A stretch of 64,000 nucleotides of DNA from Alitta virens (Eukaryota > Annelida > Polychaeta > Phyllodocida > Nereididae): contig OW028583.1 in the NCBI GenBank assembly GCA_932294295.1, positions 1,949,501-2,013,500 of the forward strand. The letters run 5' to 3'. The notes below the pieces were generated by a model, which saw only the letters and a program-made list of their open reading frames with translations, did not search any database and was not told the origin of the DNA. Made by a program: the position numbers and the translations under genes. Positions 33,560 through 44,897 of the stretch are shown here, in pieces. Position 1 is the stretch's first letter, and every line of letters starts with the position of its first letter.

Positions 33560-35140
33560 CTCTCTCCCCATTGGCTCATTCCCTGTTGTTCCTTCTGCAC
33601 CTGCAAGGGATCGAGCCGAGCCCATCATCCAAGACTGGAAGTGGCTCATCCTGAGGCGAGTCCTCCGGCATAGTGTCCCCCACTCTCAACTCATTGATGT
33701 TAAATGTGTCCACTCCATCCGGTCTAATCCTGGACAACATATCTGTTCTTACATTCAATTTTCCTTTTCTGTATTGCACCTTACACCCGTACTCAGCCAA
33801 TAGCACAGCCCACCTCTGTATTTTAGTGTTTTGCGTCTCACTTCTGAAGAAAGATGTCAGAGGTTTAAATGAATGTCTCAAACCTGACTTTTAAAGCAGT
33901 GATGACTGCATAAGCCTCTCTTTCTATGGCTGCCCATCGTCTCTGGGTGGTTGACAACAGACGAGACAAGCAGATCATTGGGCGTTCCAGCCTGGTCTCA
34001 GGATCCCTTTGGCACAATGTGGCCCCTATGGCCACATCTGACGCATCGACGTATAGTAGATACGGGTCATGGGTGTGAGGATGCGCCATGACATGATCTC
34101 TGATTAATAGTCCTTTCAGACAGTCAAAGTGGACTTGCTCTCTGCTGCCCCACTGCAAGCCCTCGAAGGTCCTTGGCCTCCACGCGGCGAGGGTGGAAAC
34201 ACTTGGGGTGAAGTCCTCTATCCCCAGTGGCTAAAACAGGACAGTGCGCATTGCACAAGCTGCTCCAGCTATCCAATGCAGACACTTATTGATTTTTTGC
34301 ATGCTTCTAGTTTCCACTACCAACTATGGATGATCAATCTTACTCTAGAGAGCCTCTACATAGCCCACCCACTCAGGTGCTGATGAGGCGTTAAACAATA
34401 ACACTACCTACCTACTTTCCCCACTGCAAGGTAGTATGTTTACGAGTCAGAGCCACCAAGGGCTCTGATTCCACTACATAAGTGGGCATGCACGTCTGGT
34501 AGTACCCCGTCATGGCCAGGAACGTACAAATATCTTTTACAGTTCTGGGTGAACTCATGTTGGCAATGGCAGTGACCTTATCCATTGTTATCTGGATCTG
34601 CTCTCAGTCCGTTGCCACTGACCACAAAGCCCAACAGTTTCACCTCCCTTTGTCCAAAGACACTTTTGAGGGTTCAGAATGAGATTATATTGTCTGAATC
34701 GCTCCATCACATCCCTCAAGTGTTGCCGGTGGGACACAATGTCCGGACTGTAGACTAAGTACTATGTTGTCCATGCAGCTAATACCTATCAATCCCTGAA
34801 GGACCTCATCCATGGCTCTCTGAAATTGGGCAGTCGCGTTCGACAACCCCATCGGCATCGTCGTGAACTCGTAGAGCCCTTATAGGACACAAAGGCAGTT
34901 TTCTCCATGCTAGACCGTTCCAGAAGCAATTGATAAAAACCTGATTTAAGATCCAAGGTCGAATACACCGAGGAGCCATGGAGTTGGTCGAACACTTGGT
35001 GAAATCTGGCAATGGTCTTGATGGGGTTGGTTCGATGGGAACCATGATGGGCAGCCGGCAGGAAGGGAAAGATGCCATTGCCAAGGAAAGTCAGCCACAA
35101 CAGACACTGGAAGGACCTACGACTCTGTACGCCCTGCAAG
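33560..35140 (-). pseudogene. Degenerate Gypsy-type pol (reverse transcriptase and RNase H), split by a SINE
   Basis: On the minus strand, 34789-35139 encodes the start of a Ty3/Gypsy-like reverse transcriptase (VYSTLDLKSGFYQL, the first catalytic Asp region). About 34431-34789 continues with the connection region in several frames. 33576-34158 encodes RNase H (YLLYVDASDVAIGATL, IEREAYAVI) ending at DMLSRI. There are frameshifts and stops, and the SINE at 34160-34418 splits it. I see no integrase, protease or LTRs, so this is an isolated relic. It is not obviously the autonomous partner of LTR elements A and B, since no LTR, PBS or matching flank is present to compare. Confidence 0.85.
34160..34418 (+). 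mobile_element. SINE-like element family 3, copy 1, with 12-bp target duplication
   Basis: 259 bp starting CCCTCGAAGGTCCTTGGCCT and ending near 'gatgaggcgttaaacaataa' plus a short 'ctacctac' tail. It is flanked by CCCCACTGCAAG at 34148-34159 and 34419-34430, so the insertion point in the Gypsy pol relic is exact. No convincing tRNA head; the promoter type is unclear. Copy 2 is at 36474-36718. Confidence 0.85.
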
Positions 35141-35487
35141 ATGGTGTGATGGTGAGAGGAGGGACCTCTCAGCGAACTTTGGAAGCCTCCCTGGGTAGTA
35201 TTGGTCTCCTTGGAGACCCTGACCTATCCACCTCAGTAAACCGACTCATCGAAATGATACGAAACAGCAAACAAGACATAAAAGTGCATGGATATATACA
35301 GAAGTCCTTGGAGTGGCGCCTGAGGAGATTACAGCCCCTGGACGGCAGCTACGCCGGTTGTATGCTGAGAGTGCATTGCATACCTGAAATAAACATGATG
35401 CCAAGGGAAGTGAGATGCATTTAAAAATGTGCAACTCTCCAGATACTGATGTGATTATCAACGGTATTTTTTGCAATTGTATTACAG

Positions 35488-35681
35488 CCAGTTGATGGTA
35501 ACAGCTTTGCAGTTCTCAGACGCATGTGTGTTGAGTACGAACCTAGCAAGTGGAAGAGATGGGCAAAAGGATTAGAGTCGAGCGTTGTAAATGTCCTCGC
35601 TGGGTCACTGATGGTGGAAAATCTAGGCAAACTCATGCCTCTGTCCGACACCAGGAGTGTGCTGTGCCCTGTGGAATTCTG
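35488..35681 (+). CDS. Candidate internal exon of an unrecognised gene
   Basis: A polypyrimidine-acceptor (ttttttgcaattgtattacag) and a consensus donor (ctg|gtaagt) bound 194 bp that are open in the frame starting at base one. The 64 codons have balanced composition (Trp-Lys-Arg-Trp, Ser/Val/Leu-rich) and no domain I recognise. An open plus-strand stretch just upstream (about 35160-35400) also looks protein-like, but its link is not clear. Could be a relic or an exon of a gene otherwise lost to repeats. Confidence 0.3.
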
Positions 35682-36473
35682 GTAAGTCATTCTTTTGTAG
35701 GTTATTTTAGGAGTTCTCCTTGTCGTGATGCAATGTGATACAAGTGATACATTGCTCTAAGAACATAAATATCAATTTTTATGAGCAAAACATTTGAATA
35801 CAGGACAGTGAATATTTATTATCCCAGCTGGGGAAATTTGAGACGCATGGTACTAAACTGTAAAACATGTGGCAGAAAATCAAAGTTAATTTTGTAGCAT
35901 TAAAAAATTGTACTGAAGTTGGAATAAAGTTTAAGGTTCCATACGGTTTTGCTGGGAATGCCCTTTTTGATGGTAGAAATTGAAACTAGGGCTGGAGGAT
36001 GGTTCAGGGTTCCCACAGTCATGAAAAATCTTGGAAAAATTGGTTGTCAAGGAAAAGTCAGAAGGTGCCGCTCCCTCCAATTCAGGTCGAAAGTCAATTC
36101 AATTTCACACAGTTAAAAGGGGCTTGTTAAAGATGTTAGTGATGAAATGTTGATAAATGGTATCAGATTAAGCGAACTTGGGTCAGGTTGAAGAGGCATG
36201 CTCCAGCGACCTCCTCGACCATTTCTTTGTTTGTAGTGTTGATTGTGCTGTCGGTGTGGGGGATTCTGGGCAGCCAGAAAGAGCATCTGAGTTCAGTCGT
36301 TTACAATTAGGATTGTTTGCTGTAAGCTACGGGCTAAGCCCACATCAGCTTATCAGGTGACTGAAGATTCCACGTATGTAGGTGAATATATTGGTTGAGG
36401 TGGTTAGTTTATGTATGTTTCTTTTGTTGTTGTGTTGTTGTTGCAAATCAGTCACACAGTGTTGATGATACTG
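35682..36473. other. Intergenic DNA with a repeat fragment
   Basis: A 'gggttcccacagtcatg...atcttggaaaaattggttgt' phrase at 36007-36060 is a fragment of the element at 17647. The open frame at 36178-36360 has no recognised domain. Confidence 0.4.
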
Positions 36474-36718
36474 CCCTCGAAGGTCCTGGGCCTCCACGCG
36501 GCGAGGGTGGAAACACTTGGGGTGAAGTCCTCTATCCCCAGTGGCTAAAACAGGACAGTGCGCATTGCACAAGCTGCTCCAGCTATCCAACGCAGATAAT
36601 TATTGATTTTTTACATGCTTCTGGTTTCTACTACCAACTATAGATAATCAATCTTACCCTAGAGAGCCTCTACATAGCCCACTCAGGTGCTGATGAGGCG
36701 TTAAACAATAACACTAAC
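36474..36718 (+). mobile_element. SINE-like element family 3, copy 2
   Basis: Very similar to 34160-34418 across its length, again starting CCCTCGAAGGTCCTGGGCCT and ending with 'gatgaggcgttaaacaataa'. Flanks 'agtgttgatgata' (left) and 'agtgttaatgata' (right) form an approximate target duplication. Confidence 0.85.
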
Positions 36719-37660
36719 TAAAGTGTTAATGATATGTTTCTATGCCTTGGCAGACACATCGGTTTGGTTGTGGTGACTCAGATCAGTGTTGTCTCCAGGG
36801 TGTGGTCTCCGTTTAGTTGTAATCCTTTAGTCATTCGATACATGGGATGGTGTCAGAGCGTCTCGCCGTCACTCATTCCAGAAGAATCGTTACTTAAGTT
36901 TAATTAGTGAAATTGTTTATGAATGAACACGTTAGAAGTGTCCAGATTGTCCTAGTAAAAATGTGAAGTAGTTTCTTTAAAAACAGCCAAAATGGGTTAG
37001 ATTGGGCTAGTTAGTCATCATCTCCGATATTAAGTGAGATGCATGTTGCGTTCTCATCTTGTGTATGGATATTTTTTTTCATTATTATTCTTGTGTATAA
37101 TTTTTTTTTTTTAAATGCATCTCACTGTTGTGTATGGAGAACTGAATAGAGTCAAATCCAGGGGAATAGGTTGAGAGAAGTGTTTATTGTGGTGCAAACA
37201 CCCAAACTGACTGTGGTGCAGTCTGACCTTGCTATATACAGTCAATTCCAACAATGGATTGTAGTTGCACCCTCATTAAATATGAAAATGATGCAGGTGC
37301 ACTGGCAAGACAATGGAATATACAAACAAGGACTCAATTAACATTCAAGTAACTCTGAGACATGATCTATAAACTGAGATATAAATACATGACATCACTT
37401 CCCTTGGCATTTTGTGTAAAAAGCAGAGGCTCTTTAATCAGGTTGAGATGATGACTCAATGGATAATAATAAATTAATGTATAATTATGTCAATATGCTG
37501 TATAATGAATATGTCTAAATATGTCAATGCTATGCAAAGAATATATGTCCAAATATATCAATGTGTAATATAATATAAAATAGTATGGATGAATGTATTA
37601 AGTAAGTTAGACTATGTGTAAGTTAGAAATGTGTGAGTCTGTTTGCAGGCTTCCTTTGTG
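36719..37660. other. Intergenic DNA
   Basis: No gene. AT-rich, with 'atatgtcaatg'-type repetition near 37480-37560. Confidence 0.4.
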
Positions 37661-37664
37661 GCTC

Positions 37665-37772
37665 CTATTGGGGACAATGGGGCAGCCATTGGGGACAATA
37701 GGGCAGCCATTGGGGACAATAGGGCAGCCATTGGGGACAATAGGGCAGCCATTGGGGACAATGGTGCAGCCA
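37665..37772 (+). repeat. 21-bp tandem repeat
   Basis: About five copies of GGGGACAATAGGGCAGCCATT. Its length is a multiple of three, so it gives an open repetitive translation that is not evidence of a gene. Confidence 0.85.
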
Positions 37773-38289
37773 GTCAAAGGGGCTTAATAAGCATAGTCTC
37801 AACAAAGGGGGAAAACTATGGGGGTCAGCCAGAGGTCTGGACTGCTCTGGACTGCTCTGGACAATGGTCAGTTGGCACTTGGAGCTAGAATGCTACTTCA
37901 GGAATGTGACTTGACACACCCTGGGGATCAAGTACAAAGACCTGGCAGAGCTTGCTGGGGTTGTTAATTGTGGGAATACCATTGTCTTGTACCAAGGCAT
38001 AGTGGACCTCTGAGTTGGCCAAGTTTAATGGGCTTTATGATGCAGGTGTGGGGCAAATCACACTAGGCAAGGTTTGGAAAGATTCTGACAAAAACCAGGA
38101 AAGTAGGAATTACATTTAAATGTGTGTGTTGCTATTGGCTTAGGACCATTGGCCAATTGTGGCATGGCCTAAATTCAGGGAGGAGCTATGAAGCCCTGCC
38201 ATATATAAATAATTTAACATGTGGGAGGAGAGGCATCTTTTGATTTAGCCAATCTGACCAGTCTGACTCAAGCTCATGACTTTGTTATT
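37773..38289. other. Intergenic DNA
   Basis: No gene recognised. A 'catatataaataat' TATA-like run near 38200 lacks other promoter context. Confidence 0.35.
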
Positions 38290-38690
38290 TTTGTGTTGAT
38301 CTGAGGAATTGGACTTATGCTGCTGAGCTACAGCAATACTTTTACACGCAGTCTTACACACTAGGACACTGGATACTTTACAAATGGTTTTCACCTCGGG
38401 AAGTTGGTATGTCTGTTTCACGTTGTCTTCATTGTTGGCTTGAACACGCAGGATGGGTGACTTCAGCGCATCAAATTTGTTGATAACTTCAGCATTGTTC
38501 AATGTCTTCAGAAATTTCACCGAGTTTAGTGATTACACCATCCACATACTTCATATGATCAGCATCATTTTCAGCTTCATTCAGAACCAAAAGATATTCA
38601 CCAGTAATGAGACCAGCAGCATCACGTTTTGAATGTGAGGTTCATCAGGCAGTGCTGAACCCACACAATGCAGCAAGGAGAATGAATGTG
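38290..38690 (-). pseudogene. Subtilase prodomain relic (paralogue of the 46799 gene)
   Basis: The minus strand encodes, in several shifted frames, a signal-peptide-like start, DEPHIQN (EPQIQN in the intact gene), an I9 prodomain start (EYLLVLNEAE against EYLVLLKPSN), GEISEDIE (QQISEDIE) and KFDALKSPILRV with QLPEV (KFIALKSPILYV, LLPQV). Similarity stops at the end of the prodomain near 38386; no catalytic domain follows. At least three frameshifts exclude function. It is a truncated duplicate, in opposite orientation to the intact gene. Confidence 0.85.
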
Positions 38691-39645
38691 TGAGTGAACC
38701 AGGCTTGGGATCAAGTAAAACACAATGTACTTAAGTACAAGTACAAGTGCATGAGAATATATCAAGTACAAGTTCAAGTACAGCTATTTATCTGAGTACA
38801 TTTGTTCAAGATTTAGATTTAGATCAATTTATTTTCATAATTTATAAATAATACATTTTAGAATATATAAATGAAATGAGAAGATGCAATTATGATGGAG
38901 ACCCCTCAAGCCAGCAGAGCTAGCGCTTATGAGGGGCCACCAATGAAATGGGAGATGAGATGAGTGTTATGAAATGGAGGAAATGGGATGAGGGTGATTA
39001 TGTACTGGTGCTCAAATAACTATGGAATGTGTTAAGGACAAATTATGTTTGGCAGATAAAGCAATTTCTTATTATACATATATCGCTGTATGACTCCAGG
39101 AAATGGTTTTTAGTAATTTTGGAAAATTGTCTGAAGCTGTGGGTGAGAATTTTGTCTTTTAAAATACAAGTACAAGTACAAGTACATTTTTACTTTTTAC
39201 AGACAGCAGTAGTGGATTCGGAAGTGAACGATGTACACATTGTGAAAGCTAACATCAGTTTACCAATCTTATCTATCAAGTTGAAATACAATTAATAAAA
39301 ACAGCATTTTTGTATGCTGCTCGATGCCATTTGTGGCAAAATATGACCGAAAAACTGGTGGACATTGATTTTGAATCTTACAATAATATTAATTATGAAC
39401 ATATATGGTAGTTAAAAAGTAAAATATATACATTTATTGCCAAAAAAGCATAAATATAATAGTAGCGAGTCAACTGTACTGTTACTGAAACAGTTACGGG
39501 TCTTCACCCAGTTATCATGGTTATAGTCTTCAGTTACTTTGTTATGTAATGTGTTATTGCAGTTATCATGTCATGTTACTTTGTTACCGTTACAAGAATA
39601 GTTTCATGAATGCACTGAAAGAGATAATATTATAATCTAATGTAT
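38691..39645. other. Intergenic DNA with AAGTACAAGTAC-type repeats
   Basis: Short ACAAGT/AAGTAC repeats at about 38725-38780 and 39163-39186 may be the two ends of a decayed element. The 39029-39295 open frame has no domain. Confidence 0.35.
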
Positions 39646-40500
39646 GTGACCTTGATGTATAACAGTAAGGTCATTATGTGACCTTGACCTTGGAGCCAAG
39701 GTCATCCAAAGTACCTTGGGGTCGCAAATGACATGTTGATGCCATAACATCAGTCAAAAATCACTCAGCATCAAGTTTTGGGTAAAAATCAGGGCAAACA
39801 TGTCAAAATGCCATTATTGAACATTTGACTTTTTGAACTTTGACCTTATGCTACCCCAAGGTCAAATGTTACACAATATTTTGCACCTTTGGGATATAAA
39901 CATCTCGACATCTTGTTCAAGACTACTTTAAATATTAAACAAGTTACAGTGATCTTAAACTTCAGGGTGACCTGTGTCCTTGACCTTTGACCCAAGGTCA
40001 TTCACACTCATAAATGATGTTTGTATGCTTAAAGACTATACGTGACTCAAATATGGTCCAATTTCGCTGAAAATATGATTAAATTATGATGAACCAATCA
40101 AGAGTACATATAAAGAGTTTTGTTTTTTTAAGGTAAATCTGAAATTTTTAATGCCCCATATTTCAGTTACTCCAACTAATTGCCACCAAAAGTTTGGCAG
40201 CACTACATCGGTTATAACACAATCTCAGTCTATGCGCAGCTAAAATCGGCATTTTCCAGTTCATCACATTTAGAGTTATAATCAATTTTTGACCTGAGCT
40301 AGTTCACCTCTTTACCCCCTTTGGGGGTGTCAATTTGATGGGTTGAAATAGACTGTTCATGCAGTACGTACAAACTTATGTGAAGCTTAAATCTGTAGTT
40401 CTTTCAGATAAATGTGACCTGTTGCCTTGAGAAATGAGTCAAGGTCACTCATATTAGGTTAAAGTGTTTGTGTCACCCCAAGGTACAATCTGACCAAGTT
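39646..40500. repeat. GACCTTGACCTT-rich diverged repeat region
   Basis: Repeated 'gtgaccttgaccttggagcc', 'tgaccttatgctaccccaag', 'gtgtccttgacctttgaccc' and 'aaggtcac' phrases. No open frame of note. The same hexamer pair occurs in the GPCR tail (3255-3302) and at 3100. Confidence 0.45.
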
Positions 40501-40743
40501 TGGTTGAGCAACTAAAAGAAACGTGCTGAAAGACCATCAAATACGACAGTCTTCACCACTAGTGATGGGTGAAGTACAATGAATTTTTATTTTGGCTGTT
40601 CCATTCTCAGAAAAATAAAGCTTGTTCTGATAACTATTTAAATTGACTGAAACATTTTATCTGGACAAATTAGATTATCGTAATAGATTAAGCATATGAT
40701 AACATTGTAATCCTCCCCACCTGCCAATAAAATACACGTAGGC

Positions 40744-40800
40744 ACAAATGATACATAAGATTATAACTACAATGACAAAAGCACTCTTTGTAGACACCCC
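40744..40800 (-). repeat. Split direct repeat B2 (Ngaro/PAT element)
   Basis: Copy of B1 with 'gattataactacaatgaca' and 'ctctttgtagacaccc', forming the 3' end of the minus-strand element. Confidence 0.8.
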
Positions 40801-41000
40801 AATATAAATTGCTATGTATGCATACAGATTGCATCAATTTAATTGAGAAATAATTGACATTTTTTATATATCTTTATATAATGACATACATTTGACATGT
40901 ATCACATGCGAAATTTTGAGTGTATAGTTAACAGAACATGAATCTAAAAATGGTAGCATATTCTAAGAGGCTATAATTGCCATAGGGATGGGATGGTGGG

Positions 41001-41181
41001 TGAAGAATGAAGCGAATGAATTTATGAAAAACGTACGGTCGTTTATATAGTGGAGCGCCATAGGGACGCTCTGATTGGCCGCCTGAGTCACGTGACTGTT
41101 TTGGTGGGAACACAGTGTGGAGAAGACGGCGATAAAATGGCTTCTGTTACTTAATCAATTTACGTGAGTAAATTATACTTA
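41001..41181 (-). repeat. Split direct repeat A2 (Ngaro/PAT element)
   Basis: 181 bp, matching 44717-44897 with about ten differences. Contains 'ctctgattggccgcctgagt' and 'gtttatatagtggagcgcc'. The latter, read on plus, includes a TATATAG motif. Confidence 0.9.
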
Positions 41182-41242
41182 ATAAGCGACTAAGACCATT
41201 GTATTAGACATGGGCTCAGTTGCCACTTTATTTGGCACATAA

Positions 41243-41299
41243 CACAAATGATACATATGATTATAACTACAATGACATAAGCGCTCTTTGTAGACACCC
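41243..41299 (-). repeat. Split direct repeat B1 (Ngaro/PAT element)
   Basis: Direct copy of B2, placed between the recombinase end and A2. Confidence 0.8.
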
Positions 41300-41463
41300 A
41301 TGACAAATGTCCAAAGGGCAATCTCAAAAAGCATATAAACGAAGTATATTTTACTTGTACTTTTATATTCTACTCTTTTTTTTTTTATATTTTAGTTTCG
41401 TCTAAAAACAATCATCTTGATAAAACCCTGAAGATAGATGAATGATATGAGTTAGTCGTGGTG

Positions 41464-42080
41464 CTAGTGCGGGAGGAAATGCAGGCGTGAGGCGAGTTTG
41501 GATGCTACTAAAGCCTGATGACGTGTCGATGGACGGATGTAGGACCTAAAGGCCTCGGACCGCCATCTCCCCAACCGCTGAACCTCAGTATCTGCGAAAC
41601 CTCTGGATGCCGCATCTGTGGCCGCCCCTGCTCTTAAGGAGTGGGGCGTAATGTTACTGGAATCAAACCCCAACCCTCCAAACATTACCTTCATACACTG
41701 AGATAGCAATGTGTGGGTCAGAGGAGAACCATCTCGAAACAAGAAGAGCGGCTCAGAGTGGGCAAAGCGCCTCTTTCGCAAGTACTGGATTAGGTTGCAG
41801 TATGCACACACGACAGCACGCAAACATTCAAGGATCACATTGAAACCTTTAAGAGATGTTTTAAACCTGCACTCTCACTATACTGCTACATAGAGCTTAA
41901 TGGTATTAAATGCGAGTGACTCGCTGTGAGCTTATCGTACAGCATTGGATACAGGTTATACATTGTGCAAAATTGCACATACTGTATGATTTCCTAGATT
42001 TGTAGGCTAGACCGGTAGATACTAACTGGCACACCCGGAGATCCAAGTCGCTGACCCCTGCAAGTGAAACGTAAACAACA
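41464..42080 (-). pseudogene. Tyrosine recombinase, internally deleted (Ngaro/PAT element)
   Basis: 41464-41838 encodes the C-terminal catalytic part: HSLRAGAATDAASRG carries the HxxR motif, LGRWRSEAFRSYIRPS carries the Trp and nucleophilic Tyr. About 41850-42080 has the N-terminal core-binding part (VCQLVSTGLAYKSRKSY) in broken frames. The middle, with the first catalytic Arg (usually near a FLRxxE-type motif), appears to be missing, about 100 residues. It would have integrated circular cDNA; this copy cannot. Confidence 0.8.
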
Positions 42081-42083
42081 AAT

Positions 42084-43693
42084 TTAAATACTGGTATCGA
42101 AGTAAGCTAGATCAAACGGCCAGAGCCAACCACCGGGGGTGCTGTGAAGCTGAAGAAAATCATCAAGCTTCCCCCTGCTGAGCATATCTGCCTTGACAAT
42201 GGCATGCGTGGAGATATACACCACTGCAGTAGTCAAGGAATATCGCTCAACTAAGTAACACCACTGCCTCACGAATTACATCAATTAAACTGATGGAGTG
42301 TAAAGTTTATTAAGTAGTATATCACAAACCGTGGAGTTATCCACATGAAACATGACCTTCTGGTGTGCAAGACCTGGTGCCCAGGTGACCAGTGCCTTGA
42401 GGGCACAATGGAATTCCCTCCAATTGATGGACCTATGTAAAAAGCCATGCGAATCTGTATACATGATGGCAAACCATTCATCATCACAGAGTGCACCGTA
42501 ACCATAATTGCTGGCATCAGTGTAGATGTGCACCACTGTGCCCTTTGACCAGTCCTGTGCATACATGAAGACACCATTGTTGGTATCCAGGCACCTGGCC
42601 CACCAATCAATATCAAGCCTTGCCTCACTGGAGAGCTTAACCTTGTGATGCAAGTGCTGGGGTTTCTTGGCTAAATTGATTAATCTGCCCAAAAAGGCCC
42701 TCCCTGATTTAACCACCCTGGCTGCAAAGGCTAACTTACCTACTAAGCTTAGCAGTTGTCTTTGGTACCAATTTTCTTATCAGCCCAAGCAGCCAGTATT
42801 GTCTTAATTTCGTTCACTCTCTCATCAGAGATACTCAGCTGACACTTGACTGTGTCAATCACTATTCCAAGAAACTCCACACTTGTGTCAGGCTCAGTGA
42901 CCTTGGCCTGCTGAACTGTGAACCCTGCAAGGTCAGTGAGCTTAAGGATAAGATCAAGTTGATTTTGACATTCTTGGGATGAGGGGGCAACCACCAGAAA
43001 ATCATCAACATACCTAATGATATGCTTGGTTGCTCCCTCTTCCCACATGAAACACTGCAAAGCACATGCAAATATAGCCCAAAATTAAGGACCTTGGAGA
43101 AATAGTAAGATGTACCACTTCCTGAGTCCCACTGCATTCCCAACATGTGCCAGTGGTCAGGATGGACTCCCACATGCTTATATGCATCTTTCAAATCAAT
43201 CTTGGCCATGTAGGCCAGCTGGAATAAAGAACATGAAGTAACTGCATCGTCAACCCTAAAATATGACAACAAAAAATCTTCTGGATCAATCTCAGAATTA
43301 ACAGAGCCCTGAGCAGGGTAAGACAGATCATGTATTAAACGGATTTTAGATCCGTCGCACTTGAGGAAAGCCCATCTGGACGTCATTTTCGATGACTTCA
43401 GTCACCTCAGTAGCAAACTCCATTGCGGATGGCCAGTTATTAGACACTAGCCCACCTGAAACGTTGGGGCGACCGATATATACTCCTTCACACAGCTGGC
43501 TTAATATACTGTCAGCCTTAGCCTTATTGTACACTAGGGGCAACATCAATTTCCAGTAAGGCTTATTTAGATAACCCACTGGCACCAATCCTGCCCTTTG
43601 AGCATCTACTGCAGGATGTGACCCTTTCTGGACCTCTGCAGAGGACACAAACATGCCTTCTTTTACATTTAACACCTGCTGTGCATTTGTCAT
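42084..43693 (-). pseudogene. Reverse transcriptase and RNase H, frameshifted (Ngaro/PAT element)
   Basis: Overlapping minus frames carry DIRS-type reverse transcriptase: upstream segment 43346-43693, then KIDLKDAYKHVGVHPDHW (43386-42862 frame, first catalytic Asp) and IRYVDDFLVVAPS (43060-42749 frame, YVDD box). RNase H follows in 42716-42285 with VHIYTDASNYGYGAL and SINWREFHCALKAL, then DMLSRGKLDD-type linker at 42272-42084. At least four frameshifts break the reading frame. Confidence 0.85.
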
Positions 43694-44709
43694 CCTGGAA
43701 CAGGAGAAAGATGTCGTCTGATGGCCCTGCTGGCTTCCTAACTTTGGACAGGTCTCTGGCCTGTCCCGAGCCGCGAAAGGGGCAATCCACTACTGAATGT
43801 TCACTAAAAGCACATTTACCGCATCTGCTCGCGCTACGCAATGCAGTTGAATTGAAGGTTAAAATGTAAAGCTCTTGATTTAAATGGGAAAATTTGAAAG
43901 ATTTTCGAGCCGCGAGGAGCTGTCTGTGTCTAACGTCATAAGTTAGCTCGAACGGCAGTTTGTATTTCTGGATGATTTTTAGCATAAATGATCTATACGC
44001 TACCTTTTTGTGAAACCAATCGATCCCAAACTGGGTACATAGAAGGACTTCATATACAGTCCATGCTTCAAGCCATTTAAAAGCACTTGAAATAACACTC
44101 TTTGCCTTCTGGCACTTTATACTGAGATTTCCATATTGGTCAACAGAACTCTTAAATTCATCACTATCAGTTCATATAGTATTCAACAAATCAACAAGGT
44201 CGATGAACTCACCGAAAATTGCTGCCTCTCTGATTCTGGGGGTAACATGCTCCGCCCCAGGCTTATCACCTCTATGAGGCGAATATCCTCGGTTATCAGA
44301 ACAGTTCATAGCTGGGTATTCCATACGAGATTGCATACACACTTGTGGGGTTTGCGACCTGCCTCTCCATAGGCACGTAACTTCGCGTACCAACACTTCT
44401 GGCATGTAGCCGGGGCACATACAGCGCGTCATGGAGCGATTCGGCCTGACAACTAGGACCACGGATATCATACTGGTGTGACGAATCGACTGGGCACGGC
44501 TCCTACTGCCTCCTTTCCCAGTTAGCCGAGATGGCCGGCGAGACGACTGCGCTGGGCTGGACTGGATGCCTGGGGATGTCTTCTCTGCCGTCACGACTTC
44601 TCCCAACGTTCGGGCCCATCGCCTGGGCTAACCTTGGGTACCGGGACTTCCACTGGTCATCTAGCGACTTGCTATAAACGTCAGGCGCGAGCCTCCCCTC
44701 AGCGTCCAA
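43563..44709 (-). pseudogene. Gag-like region with zinc knuckle (Ngaro/PAT element)
   Basis: The first frame (44709-44503) starts just inside A1, and 44606-44172 continues in another frame. The 43985-43563 frame holds a CX2CX4HX4C zinc knuckle (CGKCAFSEHSVVDC) followed by a second Cys/His cluster (HVCVLCRG). This gag-like arrangement precedes the reverse transcriptase, as expected. Frames are interrupted. Confidence 0.7.
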
Positions 44710-44716
44710 ATCTGAA

Positions 44717-44897
44717 TGAAGAATGAAGCGAATGAATTTATGAAAAACGTACGGCCGTTTATATAGTGGAGCGCCGTAGGGACACTCTGATTGGCCGCCT
44801 GAGTCACGTGACTGTTTTGGCGGGAACCCAGCGTGGAGAAGACGGCGATAAAATTACTTCTGTTACTAAATCAATTTACATGAGTAAATTATACTTA
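44717..44897 (-). repeat. Split direct repeat A1 (Ngaro/PAT element)
   Basis: 181-bp 5' repeat of the element, near-identical to A2 at 41001-41181. Confidence 0.9.

Larger units (their letters stand above)
40741..44897 (-). mobile_element. Ngaro/PAT-type tyrosine-recombinase retrotransposon with split direct repeats
   Basis: Read on the minus strand: A1 (44897-44717), gag-like region, reverse transcriptase and RNase H, tyrosine recombinase, B1 (about 41299-41243), A2 (41181-41001), B2 (about 40800-40744). A1/A2 are 181-bp near-identical direct copies, and B1/B2 are about 57-bp direct copies around A2, the A1-ORFs-B1-A2-B2 layout known for PAT and Ngaro elements. This layout, not inverted repeats, separates it from classical DIRS1. 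Coding regions are frameshifted and the recombinase is internally deleted, so the copy is dead. No target duplication is expected, because integration is by recombinase. Confidence 0.88.

Noticed and set aside
34978..35424. 148-codon plus frame as one gene
   Set aside because: The first third is antisense to Gypsy reverse transcriptase; only the later part might be meaningful and it lacks a domain.
37643..37888. Open frame with repeated IGDNRAA units
   Set aside because: A 21-bp tandem repeat automatically keeps a frame open; flanks show no coding signal.
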